From assembly GCA_030442035.1 (NCBI GenBank), contig JAUJEA010000001.1, positions 1 to 64,000 on the forward strand: DNA of 64,000 nt, written 5' to 3'. This DNA comes from Splendidivirga corallicola (lineage in GTDB: Bacteria > Bacteroidota > Bacteroidia > Cytophagales > Cyclobacteriaceae). The stretch's first letter is position 1; each line of letters opens with the position of its first letter. The notes below the pieces were generated by a model that was not told where the DNA came from, did not search any database, and saw only the letters and a program-made list of their open reading frames with translations. The translations under genes were made by a program, and so were the position numbers. Shown here piece by piece: positions 9,971-17,816 of the stretch.

Positions 9971-10445
9971 AAAACAAAATACATTTTTTGTGGTTTTCCA
10001 AAAATTCAGATTTCCTGAGTCTTACTGGGAATCTATAAGACCATGAGTTATTGCCGAGAAGCCTAGCTTATATCAAGATTTTTCTAAATGGTAAGATTCG
10101 AACTGGAGAGAGATTTTTGCAAGAAAACTGTACAAAAAACAGATTTACTTCATTTTTAGATTTTGGGGGTGAGTAGGTATCTTGCCTACCACTCCCAAAA
10201 ATTGAATGTTGGAAAGTTTCGGATACTGGTATAGGCATCTTCATGGAAAATTGCTTGTTCACAAAACACTACCTTACCTTAAGACACTATCCACCAATCA
10301 ATTACAAACAAGCATTAAAAATGGTGAATAGTCTATAAACTTAAGCTAAATGGTTGGTACAGGTATCTTGAAATTTGAAACAATACCATTTTTCTTATAA
10401 AAAATGGTGTTTCAGTACGTAGTTTCAGTTAGTAAATGGAATTTA
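9971..10445. other. gene-free stretch with two long hairpins
   Basis: I see no credible gene in these ~475 bases. Two strong inverted repeats stand out. One is at 10161-10200 (TTTTGGG..GTAGG arms around TATCTTG, about 15 paired positions). The other is at 10376-10414 (TGAAACA..ACCATTTTT pairing with AAAAAATGGTGTTTCA around CTTAT, with a two-base bulge). Either could be a transcription end or a small mobile-repeat remnant. The sigma-factor promoter should lie close to 9971 but no clear TAnnTTTG box is seen. Confidence 0.45.
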
Positions 10446-10487
10446 AAAATAAAAAAACCCTTGCAAATCATTGATTTACAAGGGTTT
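10446..10487 (-). terminator. intrinsic terminator of the tRNA-Pro transcript
   Basis: Read on the minus strand, a stem AACCCTTGTAAATCA / TGATTTGCAAGGGTT is followed by TTTTTATTTTT. It begins a few bases after the 3' end of tRNA-Pro, so it ends that transcript. Confidence 0.85.
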
Positions 10488-10492
10488 ATATG

Positions 10493-10567
10493 TCGGGGTG
10501 GCAGGATTCGAACCTGCGGCCCCCTGGTCCCAAACCAGGTGCGCTAACCGGGCTGCGCTACACCCCG
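10493..10567 (-). tRNA. tRNA-Pro (anticodon TGG)
   Basis: The minus strand folds as a full cloverleaf: acceptor CGGGGTG/CACCCCG, D-arm GCGC..GCGC, anticodon stem CCTGG/CCAGG with loop TTTGGGA (anticodon TGG), T-arm GCAGG TTCGAAT CCTGC, discriminator A. The 3' CCA is not encoded (the next bases are CA). An intrinsic terminator follows. Two degenerate copies of this tRNA lie in the tandem array on its 5' side. Confidence 0.96.
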
Positions 10568-10669
10568 TACCTATAGATAGTAGTTAGTAAATAGTAGTAA
10601 GTATTTAGATAACCACTTGTTATTTCAATTTTTCAAAGAAGCCTTTTGCCTCCTTATATTATTTTATTT

Positions 10670-10733
10670 GGATCCGAACTCTGCGGCCCTCCCGATCCAT
10701 CGGGATGCGCTAACCGGGCTGCGCTACACCCCG
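10670..10733 (-). pseudogene. tRNA-Pro pseudogene copy A
   Basis: The 5' acceptor strand and D-arm (GCGCTAACCGGGCTGCGCTA as read on plus) are identical to the intact tRNA-Pro at 10493-10567. The anticodon arm is replaced by the palindrome TCCCGATCCATCGGGA at 10690-10705. The T-arm is damaged (GGATCCGAACTC instead of GGATTCGAACC) and the 3' acceptor strand is gone, so no functional tRNA can form. Confidence 0.88.
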
Positions 10734-10835
10734 TACCTATAGATAGTAGTTAGTAAATAGTAGTAAGTATTTAGATAACCACTTGTTATTTCAATTTTTC
10801 AAAGAAGCCTTCTGCCTCTTTATATTATTTTATAT

Positions 10836-10899
10836 GGATCTGAACTCTGCGGCCCTCCCGATCCATCGGGATGCGCTAACCGGACTGCGCTACACCCCG
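10836..10899 (-). pseudogene. tRNA-Pro pseudogene copy B
   Basis: A second broken copy 166 bp from copy A with the same palindrome (10856-10871) in place of the anticodon arm, the same T-arm damage and missing 3' acceptor. It differs from A at a few sites, such as CCGGACTGCGC for CCGGGCTGCGC in the D-arm. The shared lesion shows it was copied after the palindrome replaced the anticodon arm. Confidence 0.88.
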
Positions 10900-10997
10900 T
10901 ACCTATAAATAGTAGTTAGTAAATAGTAGTAAGTATTTAGATAACTACTTGTTTATTTCAAAAAATTGGCAGAACCTTTTGTTCTCCCAAAATTACG

Positions 10998-11089
<92 letters not shown>

Positions 11090-11292
11090 AAGTTTTGCCA
11101 TTCTCCTACTACCCTGCTGAAAAGTGATGCAAATATAGTATAACAAAATCAACTTCACCAAGTCAAATCATAAAAAAATACGACCAATCGAGTTCATACA
11201 TCAATCACTGTATTTAATTAATTGATTTAGAGATTTTAACCTTTTTTAACATAAAAAAAATCCCACTGTTTCGCCTTGGTTCCGTCCTTTTA

Positions 11293-11300
11293 TATATTTG
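11293..11300 (+). promoter_or_regulatory. Bacteroidota-type -7 box (TATATTTG) before the VWA gene
   Basis: TATATTTG fits the TAnnTTTG -7 consensus and lies 58 bp before the VWA-protein ATG at 11358. No convincing -33 element at the usual spacing was seen. Confidence 0.5.
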
Positions 11301-11357
11301 TTTCCTTGAAAATCATTGCATCCGGCACTTTTATTTGTAACAAGGAAAAATTAAAGA

Positions 11358-12326
11358 ATGATCTGGGCAAAATCGTTGGGACTGACTGAGTTTATCTTTA
11401 TCGCGTTGTTTATCGGATTTTATCTGATCTATATACTCAGAGTAGTGCGTATTGCCAAAAGGCTTCACAGTACTTTTTCAGCCATTTTCATCAAGGTTTT
11501 CTTAAGAACACTTGTATTTGGCTTGCTGCTTGTAGCACTTCTCGGCCCATCATTTGGAGAAAATACCAGAGAAGTTAAGGCCATTGGCAAAGACATTTAT
11601 TTTGCTATCGATCTATCGGCTTCTATGAATGCTTTTGATATTCAGCCCTCCAGGCTTGAAAAAGTAAAATATGAGCTAAAAAATATTGCAGACGCCTTTA
11701 GCTCGGATAAAATGGGGCTTATCATCTTCTCTTCGGAAGCCTTTGTTCAATGCCCTTTAACCGATGATCAGAGTGCATTCAGTTTATTTGTCGAAACACT
11801 ACATACAGGCCTTGTACCCAATGCCGGCACAGATTTTGGCCCTCCTCTTAAATCTGCATTGAATAAACTTAATGAGGAAGAGGCTGCTGGAAATGAACAA
11901 AAGTCTAAAGTAATTATTCTGATCAGTGATGGGGAAGATTTTGGTGATGAATCAAAATCCGTGGCCAAAGAAATAGAACAAGGTGGTATCAAGTTATTTA
12001 CACTGGGTGTTGGAACTGACAAAGGGAGCAAGATCCGAACAAGAACAGGCTTTAAAAAAGATAAGAGCAGAAATGACGTTGTTACTAAGTTGGACTCCAG
12101 ATCATTGAAAGAGCTTGCCTCAATAACTGGTGGAAAGTATTTTGAGATCAATGAGTCGAATAACGATGTTTCACGCCTTATCAACACAATAGATCAAATT
12201 GAAGGAGAACTTCGTGAATCTAAAAAAGTGGATGTGGCGGCCAATAAATACTTTTACTTTTTGGCTTTAGGAATTATTTTAATGATGGTCGATATTCTTA
12301 CAAGTTTTAAAACTTTAAGAATTTAG
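11358..12326 (+). CDS. BatB-like membrane VWA-domain protein
   Basis: A 322-aa protein with two N-terminal membrane spans (about 10-28 and 47-65), a von Willebrand A domain (about 80-275) and a C-terminal span (about 296-315). The MIDAS metal site is intact: DLSAS (D-x-S-x-S), a Thr in GTDFGPP and ISDGEDFG. The topology matches BatA/BatB of the Bacteroides aerotolerance cluster. The next gene encodes a TPR protein like BatC, 73 bp on, but no BatA, BatD, BatE or MoxR ATPase is adjacent. Role in envelope stress or complex assembly is inferred from the family. Confidence 0.88.
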   Translation: MIWAKSLGLTEFIFIALFIGFYLIYILRVVRIAKRLHSTFSAIFIKVFLRTLVFGLLLVALLGPSFGENTREVKAIGKDIYFAIDLSASMNAFDIQPSRLEKVKYELKNIADAFSSDKMGLIIFSSEAFVQCPLTDDQSAFSLFVETLHTGLVPNAGTDFGPPLKSALNKLNEEEAAGNEQKSKVIILISDGEDFGDESKSVAKEIEQGGIKLFTLGVGTDKGSKIRTRTGFKKDKSRNDVVTKLDSRSLKELASITGGKYFEINESNNDVSRLINTIDQIEGELRESKKVDVAANKYFYFLALGIILMMVDILTSFKTLRI

Positions 12327-12399
12327 ATTTGGTTTAGTATAAAAGAAATTCAATATTTCTGGGTAATTGTTATTTCACAAGGAAAGATAGGAATAGAAG

Positions 12400-13287
12400 A
12401 TGAAATATTTATTAGTGCTTCTTTTAGCGTTGAATCCCATCAACGATCTGAATAAAATTGCGAAGGTTAATAAACTAAAAAAACAGGCGCAAGAGGCCTA
12501 CCTTGACGGAGATTATCAAAAAGCGATTAAACACTACAGTTTTTTGATAGATTCACTGGATGTTGCTGACGATGATGTTCTACTGAATTTATCAAATGCT
12601 TATTATAAAGTAGCTGATTCTGCAAATGCACTGAACAACTACCAAAAGCTCACCTCCAGTAATAATCGGCAGGTGAAATCAATCGCTAATCAGCAACTTG
12701 GTATTTACGCCAATGCAAAAAAACAGCATAAAGAAGCTCTGGAATATTTCAAACAATCTTTAAAATCTGATCCGACGAATGAGGAGGCCCGCTATAACTA
12801 TGAACTCCTTAAAAAACTCTTGAAAGACCAGGAGCAAGAAGATCAAAATAAAGACAAGCAGGATCAAAAGGATCAGGACAAACAGGATCAGGAGAAGAAA
12901 GATCAGCAAAACAAGGATCAACAAGAACAAAACAAAGACCAGGAAAAAGAGCAGGATCAAAAGCAGCAAAATCAGGATCAGCAACAACAGGACCAACAAA
13001 ATAAGGACGGAGAGAAAAAGGAAGAAGAACAACAGAAAGACGGTGAGCAAAAAGAACAGGAAGAAAAACAAGGTAAGGAAGAACAACAGCAACAAGAAGA
13101 ATCAAAAGAGGGAGAGAAAAAGGACGAATTACCAAAGTCTATCTCTGATAAACTAGAGGAAATGAAGATCAGTCCGGATAAGGCGAAAATGATATTGGAA
13201 GCAATGAAAAATCAAGAGATCCAATACCTGCAACAAAATAAACGCAAAGCCAAAGCCAGACCTAAAAGTGGCAAACCAGATTGGTAG
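12400..13287 (+). CDS. TPR protein with long Gln/Lys/Asp/Glu-rich tail (BatC-like)
   Basis: The ATG at 12400 follows a purine-rich stretch (GGAAAGATAGGAATAGAAG). A short hydrophobic N-terminus (MKYLLVLLLALNP) is followed by TPR repeats (about 30-140, e.g. AYLDGDYQKAIKHYSFLI and EALEYFKQSLKSDPTNEEAR). Residues about 143-245 are an almost pure Q/D/K/E segment, then a short conserved-looking C-terminus (LEEMKISPDKAKMILEAMKN). BatC-type proteins join TPRs to such charged segments. Pairing with the upstream VWA gene suggests a two-protein membrane complex. Confidence 0.85.
   Translation: MKYLLVLLLALNPINDLNKIAKVNKLKKQAQEAYLDGDYQKAIKHYSFLIDSLDVADDDVLLNLSNAYYKVADSANALNNYQKLTSSNNRQVKSIANQQLGIYANAKKQHKEALEYFKQSLKSDPTNEEARYNYELLKKLLKDQEQEDQNKDKQDQKDQDKQDQEKKDQQNKDQQEQNKDQEKEQDQKQQNQDQQQQDQQNKDGEKKEEEQQKDGEQKEQEEKQGKEEQQQQEESKEGEKKDELPKSISDKLEEMKISPDKAKMILEAMKNQEIQYLQQNKRKAKARPKSGKPDW
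12826..13125 (+). repeat. low-complexity coding repeat (GATCA/CAGGA/AAAGA units)
   Basis: About 300 bases made of imperfect short units encoding DQ, KDQ, QDQ, EQ and KE runs inside the TPR gene. It creates long false open frames on the minus strand. Length variation between strains by slippage would be expected. Confidence 0.85.
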
Positions 13288-13351
13288 AAATACCACGGAA
13301 TCTCTTAATTTTACAACTGATCACAAAAACAACATAAATCATTAAAATTAT

Positions 13352-14530
13352 ATGAAAGAAGTATATATCGTTGCGGCTACCAGGACACCAATTGGTAGTT
13401 TTGGTGGAAGCCTGTCAGGCATATCAGCAACAAAGCTGGGATCGATCGCCATAAAAGGTGCTTTACAGAAAGCCGGCGTGGATCCTAAGGAAGTGGATGA
13501 AGTATTTATTGGAAACGTTATCTCAGCAAATTTAGGCCAAGCCCCTGCACGCCAGGCAGCTGTTGGTGCCGGAATAGGATACAATGTGCCCTGTACCACG
13601 GTTAACAAAGTTTGTTCTTCCGGTATGAAAACGGTCATGATGGGTGCGCAATCAATCATGTTAGGCATCAATGATACGGTGATGACCGGCGGTATGGAAA
13701 GCATGTCCAATATTCCATACTATATACCGAAAGCAAGATATGGATATAAGTATGGAAATGGTGAGCTTATCGACGGCTTGCTCAAAGATGGATTGTGGGA
13801 GGTATATTATGGATTTCCTATGGGAAATTGTGCTGATAATACTGCAAAAGAAATGGGTATTACCAGAGAACAGCAGGATGAATATGCTGTTCAATCCTAT
13901 CAAAGATCTGCTGCCTCAACGGATGCAGGACATTTCAAATCAGAAATTGTTCCGGTTGAAGTGCCTCAACGAAAAGGAGATCCGTTGATTATTGATCAAG
14001 ACGAAGAATATAAAAATGTAAAATTCGAAAAAATACCTAGCCTTAAACCCGTTTTCTCAAAAGAAGGAACTGTCACCGCAGCCAATGCCTCCACCATCAA
14101 CGATGGTGCTTCTGCTATTTTATTGATGAGCAAGGAGAAAGCCGAAGCATTGGGTGTGAAACCCATTGCGAAAATCAGAGGCTTCGCTGATGCGGCACAA
14201 GATCCGATCTGGTTTACTACCTCCCCTTCTTTGGCCATTCCTAAAGCGATGAAGCACGCCGGGATTGAGAAATCAGATGTAGATTTCTATGAAATCAATG
14301 AAGCATTTTCTGCTGTGGCATTGGCAAACAATATGAAATTGGAGCTTGATCCTGATGAGGTTAATGTATTTGGAGGTGCGGTTTCTTTGGGTCATCCTCT
14401 TGGAGCTTCAGGTGCTAGAATCATAACCACACTCACAAGTGTATTGGACGAAAAAGATGGAGCCATTGGTGTGGCGGGTATATGTAACGGTGGCGGTGGC
14501 GCATCTGCCATTGTAATAGAAAAAGTGTAA
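13352..14530 (+). CDS. acetyl-CoA C-acetyltransferase (thiolase)
   Basis: At 392 aa this is the standard size of a degradative or biosynthetic thiolase. All active-site features are visible: the nucleophilic Cys in NKVCSSGMK (residue about 90), EINEAFSAVALA, the His in GGAVSLGHPLGASGAR and the second Cys in GICNGGGGASA. It interconverts two acetyl-CoA and acetoacetyl-CoA (or 3-ketoacyl-CoA in beta-oxidation) in the cytosol. It appears monocistronic: a 64-bp gap from the TPR gene and a terminator after it. Confidence 0.96.
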   Translation: MKEVYIVAATRTPIGSFGGSLSGISATKLGSIAIKGALQKAGVDPKEVDEVFIGNVISANLGQAPARQAAVGAGIGYNVPCTTVNKVCSSGMKTVMMGAQSIMLGINDTVMTGGMESMSNIPYYIPKARYGYKYGNGELIDGLLKDGLWEVYYGFPMGNCADNTAKEMGITREQQDEYAVQSYQRSAASTDAGHFKSEIVPVEVPQRKGDPLIIDQDEEYKNVKFEKIPSLKPVFSKEGTVTAANASTINDGASAILLMSKEKAEALGVKPIAKIRGFADAAQDPIWFTTSPSLAIPKAMKHAGIEKSDVDFYEINEAFSAVALANNMKLELDPDEVNVFGGAVSLGHPLGASGARIITTLTSVLDEKDGAIGVAGICNGGGGASAIVIEKV

Positions 14531-14563
14531 GCATTTCAAGCTTGAAATAGCAATCGGAAATAC

Positions 14564-14592
14564 AAAAAGCCCGGCTTCGGTGGGGCTTTTTT
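14564..14592 (+). terminator. intrinsic terminator after thiolase
   Basis: AAAAAGCCC / GGGCTTTTT stem with loop around GGCTTCGGT, then TT. It lies 33 bp after the thiolase stop. Confidence 0.85.
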
Positions 14593-14734
14593 AGTATAGA
14601 TGGTTTTTGATTGTTCGGATTAATCGAAAAAAGTAAAAAAATTATTACATCAGTCGCTATATTATCATCTCAGGTTATAATTTGTGTTATCTCCTAACGT
14701 ATAAGTTTTAGTGTGTTATCAATTTTTCAGGACT

Positions 14735-16090
14735 ATGCGAAAAACATTGGGTTGTCTGCTTTTATTGATTCTATTGTGTTGCCAATTGGACCTGTTTGCC
14801 CAAACGAAAGTTCAAACCTATTATGATTCCCTGAAGATTGCTTTAAAGGAGGAATATTATATCCTTGGCAAGGACAGCAATAGAGTTGATGGTGATTATA
14901 AACGCTATCATCAAAATGGTGCTATCGCAAGTACTGGCAAATTTTCGGATGGGAAAAAAATTGGTGTTTTCGAAGAGTTTTATCCGAATGGCCAAACCAT
15001 GCGAACTGTCAAGTTTGAGAATGGCATCAAGCATGGTGATGTAATGGTTTATGACCAGCTAGGTAACATCATACAAAAAGGCCAGTATAAAAATGATTCC
15101 CTATCGGATAAATTCTTTGTCTACTTTGACAATGGGAAAATAAAAAAAGAAACAAAGTTCTATCTGGGAAGACCGGACGGCGCTGTTAAGGAGTATTACG
15201 AATCCGGAAAAATAAAATCAGAAATACATTATGCCAATGGCAAACAAAATGGCATAAACCGCTCTTATTATTCTAATGGTGAAAAGCGTTCTGAAGCCAC
15301 ATACAAAGATGGCCGGCTGGATGGTTTCTTTAAGACCTATTTTGACAATGGACAATTAGAAACTATTTCCGAACATAAAAATGGATTAAAAACCGGCGAA
15401 TTCAAGAACTACAATCGGGAAGGTAATCTGATCATGCAAGGTAGTTATAAGGGAAGCACTATCAATGGTGAAGTCAAAGGTGTTCTACATGGAAGCAACG
15501 TGGCTTACTTTGATGATGGAAAAATAAAACATCAATTCAATTATCAAGATGGAAATCGTGTGGGTGAAAATTTAGTTTATTATCCTAATGGAAAGGTTAA
15601 AAGCAATATCAAGTGTTCCAATAAAGAAAAGGATAGAGAAATTACTAATTATTATAGTGATGGCACGATAGAGAATAAAAAGATCTACAAGTCGGGTAAG
15701 CCTTATGGAACATGGGAGTTCTTTTTCGAAAGCGGCAAAATAAAATCACGTGAATCATATGAAAATGGCAGGTTAAATGGGACCAGATCCACTTATTACA
15801 ATGACGGATCTCTAAAGTTGGAAGAACCTTATGTAAATAATCTGCTGATCGGTGTGGTAAAGGCTTATTACGAAAATGGTAGGGTTAAAAGTGAAACTAC
15901 CTACCAAACCAACAAAATGTCCGGTCCTTTTAAATCTTATCACGAGAATGGTCAACCGGAATCAACCGGAAATTTCATCAATAAATCAAAAAATGGTTCA
16001 TGGAACTATTATGATGAAAATGGGAAACTGATTAAAGAAGTAATCTACCGAAGAGGTCAAGTCGTAAAGGAAAAATCTTTTGATAAATAA
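14735..16090 (+). CDS. exported MORN-repeat (YwqK-type) protein
   Basis: Start chosen at the ATG 14735, which gives a clean signal peptide (MRKTLGCLLLLILLCCQL..LFAQ); the frame extends up to a GTG at 14711. The rest is a tandem array of about 15 MORN-like repeats of ~22 residues, with the pattern YYxNGxxKSExxYxxGKxxG (e.g. EYYESGKIKSEIHY, SYYSNGEKRSEATYKDGRLDG). YwqK-family proteins of this sort are common in Bacteroidota; beyond a beta-sheet repeat fold that may bind proteins or lipids, function is unknown. Flanks: terminator upstream, a dispersed repeat and purC downstream. Confidence 0.85.
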   Translation: MRKTLGCLLLLILLCCQLDLFAQTKVQTYYDSLKIALKEEYYILGKDSNRVDGDYKRYHQNGAIASTGKFSDGKKIGVFEEFYPNGQTMRTVKFENGIKHGDVMVYDQLGNIIQKGQYKNDSLSDKFFVYFDNGKIKKETKFYLGRPDGAVKEYYESGKIKSEIHYANGKQNGINRSYYSNGEKRSEATYKDGRLDGFFKTYFDNGQLETISEHKNGLKTGEFKNYNREGNLIMQGSYKGSTINGEVKGVLHGSNVAYFDDGKIKHQFNYQDGNRVGENLVYYPNGKVKSNIKCSNKEKDREITNYYSDGTIENKKIYKSGKPYGTWEFFFESGKIKSRESYENGRLNGTRSTYYNDGSLKLEEPYVNNLLIGVVKAYYENGRVKSETTYQTNKMSGPFKSYHENGQPESTGNFINKSKNGSWNYYDENGKLIKEVIYRRGQVVKEKSFDK

Positions 16091-16097
16091 TACGGTG

Positions 16098-16260
16098 CTA
16101 GGTTTCAATACTTCTGTGGTAACCCTATTGCAAAAAGGGATTATTTGAAGAGAATTTTGAGTTTTGAATTATGAATTTTTGATGAATTACGAATTTCGAA
16201 TGACAAATTACGGTTAGTAACGAAACTACAATACTTAAACACCTCAACACTTCAACACAA
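16098..16260. repeat. dispersed intergenic repeat, copy 1
   Basis: Shares blocks with three other intergenic copies (27355, 32829, 62921): a leader (GGTTTCAATACTTCT..TATTGCAAAAAGG, then TTGAAGAGAAT), a core of ATTATGAATTT and GAATTACGAATTTCGAATGA, a segment AATTACGGTTAGTAACGAAAC, and a tail ACACCTCAACACTTCAACAC. It lies between the MORN gene and purC. Confidence 0.8.
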
Positions 16261-16425
16261 TTTCAAGTTAGTTGTATGATAGTTCTTGGTCATTGGAAGC
16301 AAGAAACAATAGCCACAAATTAGTCTGGGTCTAAAACTTAAGTGCTTAGATCTACTATCGAAATACAGGTCATCAACATTTTGAGTTTATTATTCCTCCA
16401 CATTTTTTTTATAACATGCAATAAT

Positions 16426-16433
16426 TACTTTTG
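16426..16433 (+). promoter_or_regulatory. purC: -7 box (TACTTTTG) directly before purC
   Basis: TACTTTTG matches TAnnTTTG and ends only 4 bases before the purC ATG at 16438. If it is used, transcription starts at or within a few bases of the start codon, giving a leaderless or near-leaderless mRNA. Confidence 0.5.
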
Positions 16434-16437
16434 CAGC

Positions 16438-17385
16438 ATGTTGGAAAACGCTGTAAAAGAGACACATTTCAAATTTCAGGGACAAACTGATTTCTACAGG
16501 GGAAAGGTTCGAGATGTTTATTTTTTTGGGGATAAAATTGCCATGGTCGCAAGCGACAGGATATCTGCCTTCGATGTTGTACTACCAAAGGCAATTCCAT
16601 ATAAAGGCCAGGTTCTGAACCAAATAGCATTAAAATTCCTGGAAGCCACTTCGGACATCGTATCGAATTGGGTAATCAATTCACCTGATCCCAACGTAAC
16701 GGTAGGAAAGCAGTGTGAGCCTTTTCCCATTGAGATGGTCATTAGAGGCTATTTAGCCGGGCACGCCTGGCGTGAATATCGCGATGGAAAAAGGACCATC
16801 TGCGGCGTACCTTTGCCCGAAGGGTTAAAAGAAAATGACAGACTTCCGGAACCTATTATTACACCAACAACAAAGGCTAAAGAAGGACATGATATGGACA
16901 TCTCAAAAGATGAAATATTGTCTCAAGGCCTTATCTCGGAGCACGATTATAGTCAACTGGAAAAATATACCAGAGCCCTCTTTGCCAGAGGTACTGAAAT
17001 GGCACAACAGAGGAAACTGATCCTCGTCGATACTAAATACGAATTCGGAAAATTTAATGAACAGATCCATCTGATTGATGAAATACACACACCCGATTCG
17101 TCCAGGTATTTTTACGAAGAGGGATATGAGCTCCGACAATCCAAGGGAGAAAAACAAAAACAACTTTCGAAAGAGTTTGTCCGTCAATGGCTTATTGAAA
17201 ATGGTTTTCAGGGAAAAGAGGGTCAAAAGGTACCTCAAATGACACATGATGTTGTAAATTCCATTTCAGAAAGGTATATTGAGCTCTACGAACAGGTTAC
17301 CGGAGAAACATTTATCAGAGCCCGGAATGTCGATATATTAGACAGGATTGAAAAAAATATTGAAAAGGTAATTTACGTTCAGTAA
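16438..17385 (+). CDS. purC: phosphoribosylaminoimidazole-succinocarboxamide synthase (SAICAR synthetase)
   Basis: This enzyme condenses CAIR with aspartate, using ATP, in purine synthesis. The frame is open from 16342, but the family N-terminus (about [17 protein letters not shown]) fits the ATG at 16438, giving 315 aa; the upstream 32 residues are a hydrophobic run that looks like non-coding AT-rich DNA. Motifs: [15 protein letters not shown], the [14 protein letters not shown] block, [10 protein letters not shown] and [11 protein letters not shown]. The ~300-residue form is typical of Bacteroidota and eukaryote-like PurC. It is followed 26 bp later by the STAS gene. Confidence 0.96.
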   Translation: MLENAVKETHFKFQGQTDFYRGKVRDVYFFGDKIAMVASDRISAFDVVLPKAIPYKGQVLNQIALKFLEATSDIVSNWVINSPDPNVTVGKQCEPFPIEMVIRGYLAGHAWREYRDGKRTICGVPLPEGLKENDRLPEPIITPTTKAKEGHDMDISKDEILSQGLISEHDYSQLEKYTRALFARGTEMAQQRKLILVDTKYEFGKFNEQIHLIDEIHTPDSSRYFYEEGYELRQSKGEKQKQLSKEFVRQWLIENGFQGKEGQKVPQMTHDVVNSISERYIELYEQVTGETFIRARNVDILDRIEKNIEKVIYVQ

Positions 17386-17411
17386 ACAATTACAAAAAGA
17401 CGACAGGAAGA

Positions 17412-17795
17412 ATGAAATATTCAGTAGAAAAAGAAGAGAAATATTGTTTGTTCAAGCTCAATGAATCCAAATTGGATTCAACTTTAGCTCCCGCTTTAAA
17501 GTCAGAATTTATTACAATACATGCCGAAGGCGTCAAAAATATTATTCTTGATATGTCGGAAGTGAAATATTCCGATTCATCTGGTTTAAGCGCTTTACTT
17601 GTTGGAAATAGGCTCTTCAGCGAAAATGAGGGTGTCTTTATAATCACTGCTCCAACAGATCATGTGATGAAGCTTATCAAGATTTCACAACTTGATAAGG
17701 TTCTCAACATTTTACCAACTGTTGAAGAGTCCGTAGATGCCGTTTTTATGAATGAAATTGAGAAAGATCTCAATCAGGAAGAAAACGGCCAGTAA
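17412..17795 (+). CDS. STAS-domain protein (anti-sigma-factor-antagonist type)
   Basis: A 127-aa single STAS domain of SpoIIAA type: beta strands around YCLFKLNESKLDSTLA, IILDMSEVKYSDSSGLSALL (the phosphorylatable Ser is expected in DSSG) and an acidic C-terminal tail. In the family, Ser kinase phosphorylation controls binding to an anti-sigma partner; no kinase or anti-sigma gene is adjacent. It sits between purC and the RNase Z gene (21 bp), so it may be co-transcribed with them. Confidence 0.9.
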   Translation: MKYSVEKEEKYCLFKLNESKLDSTLAPALKSEFITIHAEGVKNIILDMSEVKYSDSSGLSALLVGNRLFSENEGVFIITAPTDHVMKLIKISQLDKVLNILPTVEESVDAVFMNEIEKDLNQEENGQ

Positions 17796-17816
17796 GTTCC
17801 AAGAGATTTTGCAACG

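Larger units (their letters stand above)
10568..10950. repeat. tandem array, 166-bp period, derived from the tRNA-Pro 5' flank
   Basis: The AT-rich block beginning TACCTATAGATAGTAGTTAG occurs at 10568, 10734 and 10900, exactly 166 bp apart, each directly after a CACCCCG acceptor end (the intact tRNA or a broken copy). The first two units are nearly identical across the flank; the third diverges after about 50 bp. Copies 2 and 3 carry tRNA-Pro pseudogenes. The pattern suggests unequal exchange or slippage that duplicated tRNA plus flank, then decay. No spacer variety or cas gene is present, so it is not CRISPR. Confidence 0.9.

Noticed and set aside
10068-10262. 64-codon minus-strand frame
   Set aside because: It runs through the long hairpin at 10161-10200 and has no recognisable features.
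10568-10950. Possible CRISPR array
   Set aside because: The 166-bp units are near identical end to end, there are no unique spacers and no cas genes; they derive from tRNA-Pro.
12760-13135. Two long minus-strand Leu/Phe/Val-rich frames
   Set aside because: They are shadows of the Q/K/D/E repeat of the TPR gene on the plus strand, with no family match.
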